Positions 22,151-23,043 of a stretch of 23,043 bases of DNA are shown here, piece by piece (the first letter of the stretch is position 1; each line of letters opens with the position of its first letter). Below the pieces are notes generated by a model. That model did no database searches. It saw only the letters and a program-made list of their open reading frames with translations, and was not told where the DNA came from. Location of the stretch: NCBI GenBank assembly GCA_021160685.1, contig JAGHCC010000149.1, positions 1 through 23,043 on the forward strand, written 5' to 3'. A program made the translations under genes and the position numbers. The DNA is from Desulfobulbaceae bacterium. GTDB taxonomy: Bacteria > Desulfobacterota > Desulfobulbia > Desulfobulbales > SURF-16.

Positions 22151-22873
22151 TTATGCCGTCTTCATCAAATCGGCCACGGCCTGCTGGACAGTCTCCGCCA
22201 GTTCCTGCTTCTGTTTAAGATTAAAGCCTCTGGTATCAATGGGTTTTCCAACCCGAATGACAATGCTACCCGGCCGAACCATGCATTTTCCCTTGGCCAG
22301 AATTTCATGGGTTCCCATAATGGCCACGGGAACAAGGGGTACCCCGGCCTTGATGGCAAGGTACATTCCTCCCGGCTTGAACGGCTTCAACTGTCCGTCC
22401 CAGCTGCGGGTTCCTTCGGGAAAAATAATGACCGAGGTACCGTCGCTGATTCGTTTCGCCGCTTTCTTCAAACTCAGCAGAGCCTTACGGCCATGAGAAC
22501 GGTCAATGGAAATATGTCCGGCCTTGCGCATGGCCGAACCAAAAAGTGGAATACGAAACAGTTCTTTCTTGGCCAGCCAGCGGAAATCGGTCTTGAAATA
22601 CCCCTGCAGGGCAAATATATCAAACTGACTCTGGTGATTTGCTGCAAAAATATAGGGTTGTTCCGCGTCCAGTTGTTCCTTCTCTTCCACTGCGACGGAA
22701 ACACCGCTTGCAGCTAAAATGCACTTGGCCCAGGTTCGGGGAAAAACGACGACCTTTACCGGAGGCCAACGCAAAAAAAAGATGGCAACAAGAGTGGCCA
22801 GACTGGCCAACGGGGTGAGAAACGAAATCAGGATGAGGACAAACAGCCCTCTGAAAAAATTGACGATTATCAT
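22151..22873 (-). CDS. plsC: 1-acyl-sn-glycerol-3-phosphate acyltransferase (PlsC/LPLAT family)
   Basis: A 240-residue membrane-bound acyltransferase that converts lysophosphatidic acid to phosphatidic acid in phospholipid synthesis. An N-terminal hydrophobic anchor spans about residues 5-34. The catalytic NHxxxxD motif is present as NHQSQFD (His80, Asp85); the glycerol-phosphate block is FPEGTRS (151-157), and GVPLVPVAIMG lies further on. Length is typical. The ATG at 22873 has no clear Shine-Dalgarno. It stands alone, convergent with the peptidase gene. Other LPLAT acceptors, such as lyso-ornithine lipids, are possible but less likely. Confidence 0.9.
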   Translation of the reverse strand: MIIVNFFRGLFVLILISFLTPLASLATLVAIFFLRWPPVKVVVFPRTWAKCILAASGVSVAVEEKEQLDAEQPYIFAANHQSQFDIFALQGYFKTDFRWLAKKELFRIPLFGSAMRKAGHISIDRSHGRKALLSLKKAAKRISDGTSVIIFPEGTRSWDGQLKPFKPGGMYLAIKAGVPLVPVAIMGTHEILAKGKCMVRPGSIVIRVGKPIDTRGFNLKQKQELAETVQQAVADLMKTA

Positions 22874-22906
22874 TGAAAAGATTACACATTAAAAGGTGGT
22901 GTTTTT

Positions 22907-23043
22907 GTAACTATTCAGCAAATGTAAAAATATTACGAAAAACTCGGTCTGTAACTGTTCAGATGTGCTTCATATCGAAGTCTACGCTTATCTCGTTCAT
23001 TTCGGAGTCTCCGCTTACCTGGGCTTTGAACGGTAAGCGAAGC
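22907..23043. repeat. Repeat-rich tract running off the right edge
   Basis: GTAACTATTCAG (22907-22918) recurs as GTAACTGTTCAG (22951-22962). CGAAGTCTACGCTTATC (22976-22992) recurs as CGGAGTCTCCGCTTACC (23003-23019). CGCTTACC (23012-23019) forms a perfect 8-bp stem with GGTAAGCG (23032-23039). The GTAAC ends resemble those of the two MITE-like elements, so this may be the left part of another element cut by the window edge. Confidence 0.5.

Noticed and set aside
1..23043. DGR reverse transcriptase, Avd gene or template repeat inside the window
   Set aside because: All large frames are accounted for by other families, and I found no second copy of the GGGTTCCGGCTT end on either strand.
1..23043. 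CRISPR array, integron attC site, phage genes
   Set aside because: No evenly spaced direct repeats. The long-range pairing at 12461-12569 lacks attC R/L boxes, and no phage structural or integrase genes occur.

Overview
The window most resembles a chromosomal segment of a Desulfobacterota-type (delta-proteobacterial) anaerobe. This is an inference from gene content: a monomeric NADP isocitrate dehydrogenase, a fused ADP-forming acyl-CoA synthetase next to an acetyl-CoA hydrolase/transferase, a LonB-like AAA_32 protease, type III pantothenate kinase, and a secreted FGE-fold protein of a kind common in that group. No rRNA, tRNA, CRISPR array or complete insertion sequence was seen.

Layout. (1) Positions 1-5001, minus strand: a tightly overlapping TetR-regulated tripartite RND efflux operon, read tetR - outer-membrane lipoprotein - periplasmic adaptor - RND pump. 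The pump runs off the left edge. A near-palindrome at 5084-5109 upstream of tetR is a candidate operator. (2) 5334-7562, plus strand: monomeric isocitrate dehydrogenase. (3) 7713-11698, minus strand: a two-gene operon of a fused ADP-forming acyl-CoA synthetase and a CoA-transferase/hydrolase that carries a C-terminal GNAT acetyltransferase. It looks like an acyl-CoA/acetate module with built-in lysine acetylation. (4) 11699-12591: a long AT-rich gap with a possible gene remnant, a candidate promoter and a structured leader. (5) 12592-15057, plus strand: a V4R-domain protein and a soluble PAS hybrid histidine kinase, probably a sensor pair. (6) 15164-17566, minus strand: a LonB-like ATP-dependent protease.

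(7) 17567-19300, plus strand, is the most interesting part. A secreted FGE-sulfatase-fold protein lacks the catalytic cysteines of true formylglycine-generating enzymes. Its last ~100 bases have the codon signature of a diversity-generating retroelement (DGR) variable region. Its leader contains a sequence resembling a type I cyclic-di-GMP (GEMM) riboswitch aptamer. No reverse transcriptase or template repeat is in the window, so if this is a DGR target the machinery lies elsewhere.

(8) 19488-20028, minus strand: cutA overlapping a small cysteine-rich zinc-ribbon gene. (9) 20342-22025, plus strand: coaX overlapping an LD-carboxypeptidase gene. (10) 22151-22873, minus strand: plsC-type acyltransferase. 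Two related ~100-bp MITE-like elements with inverted ends, a shared C5T3/A3G5 hairpin core and 8-bp target duplications sit before coaX (20178-20280) and between the peptidase and acyltransferase genes (22043-22141). A further repeat-rich tract begins at 22907 and runs to the right edge.
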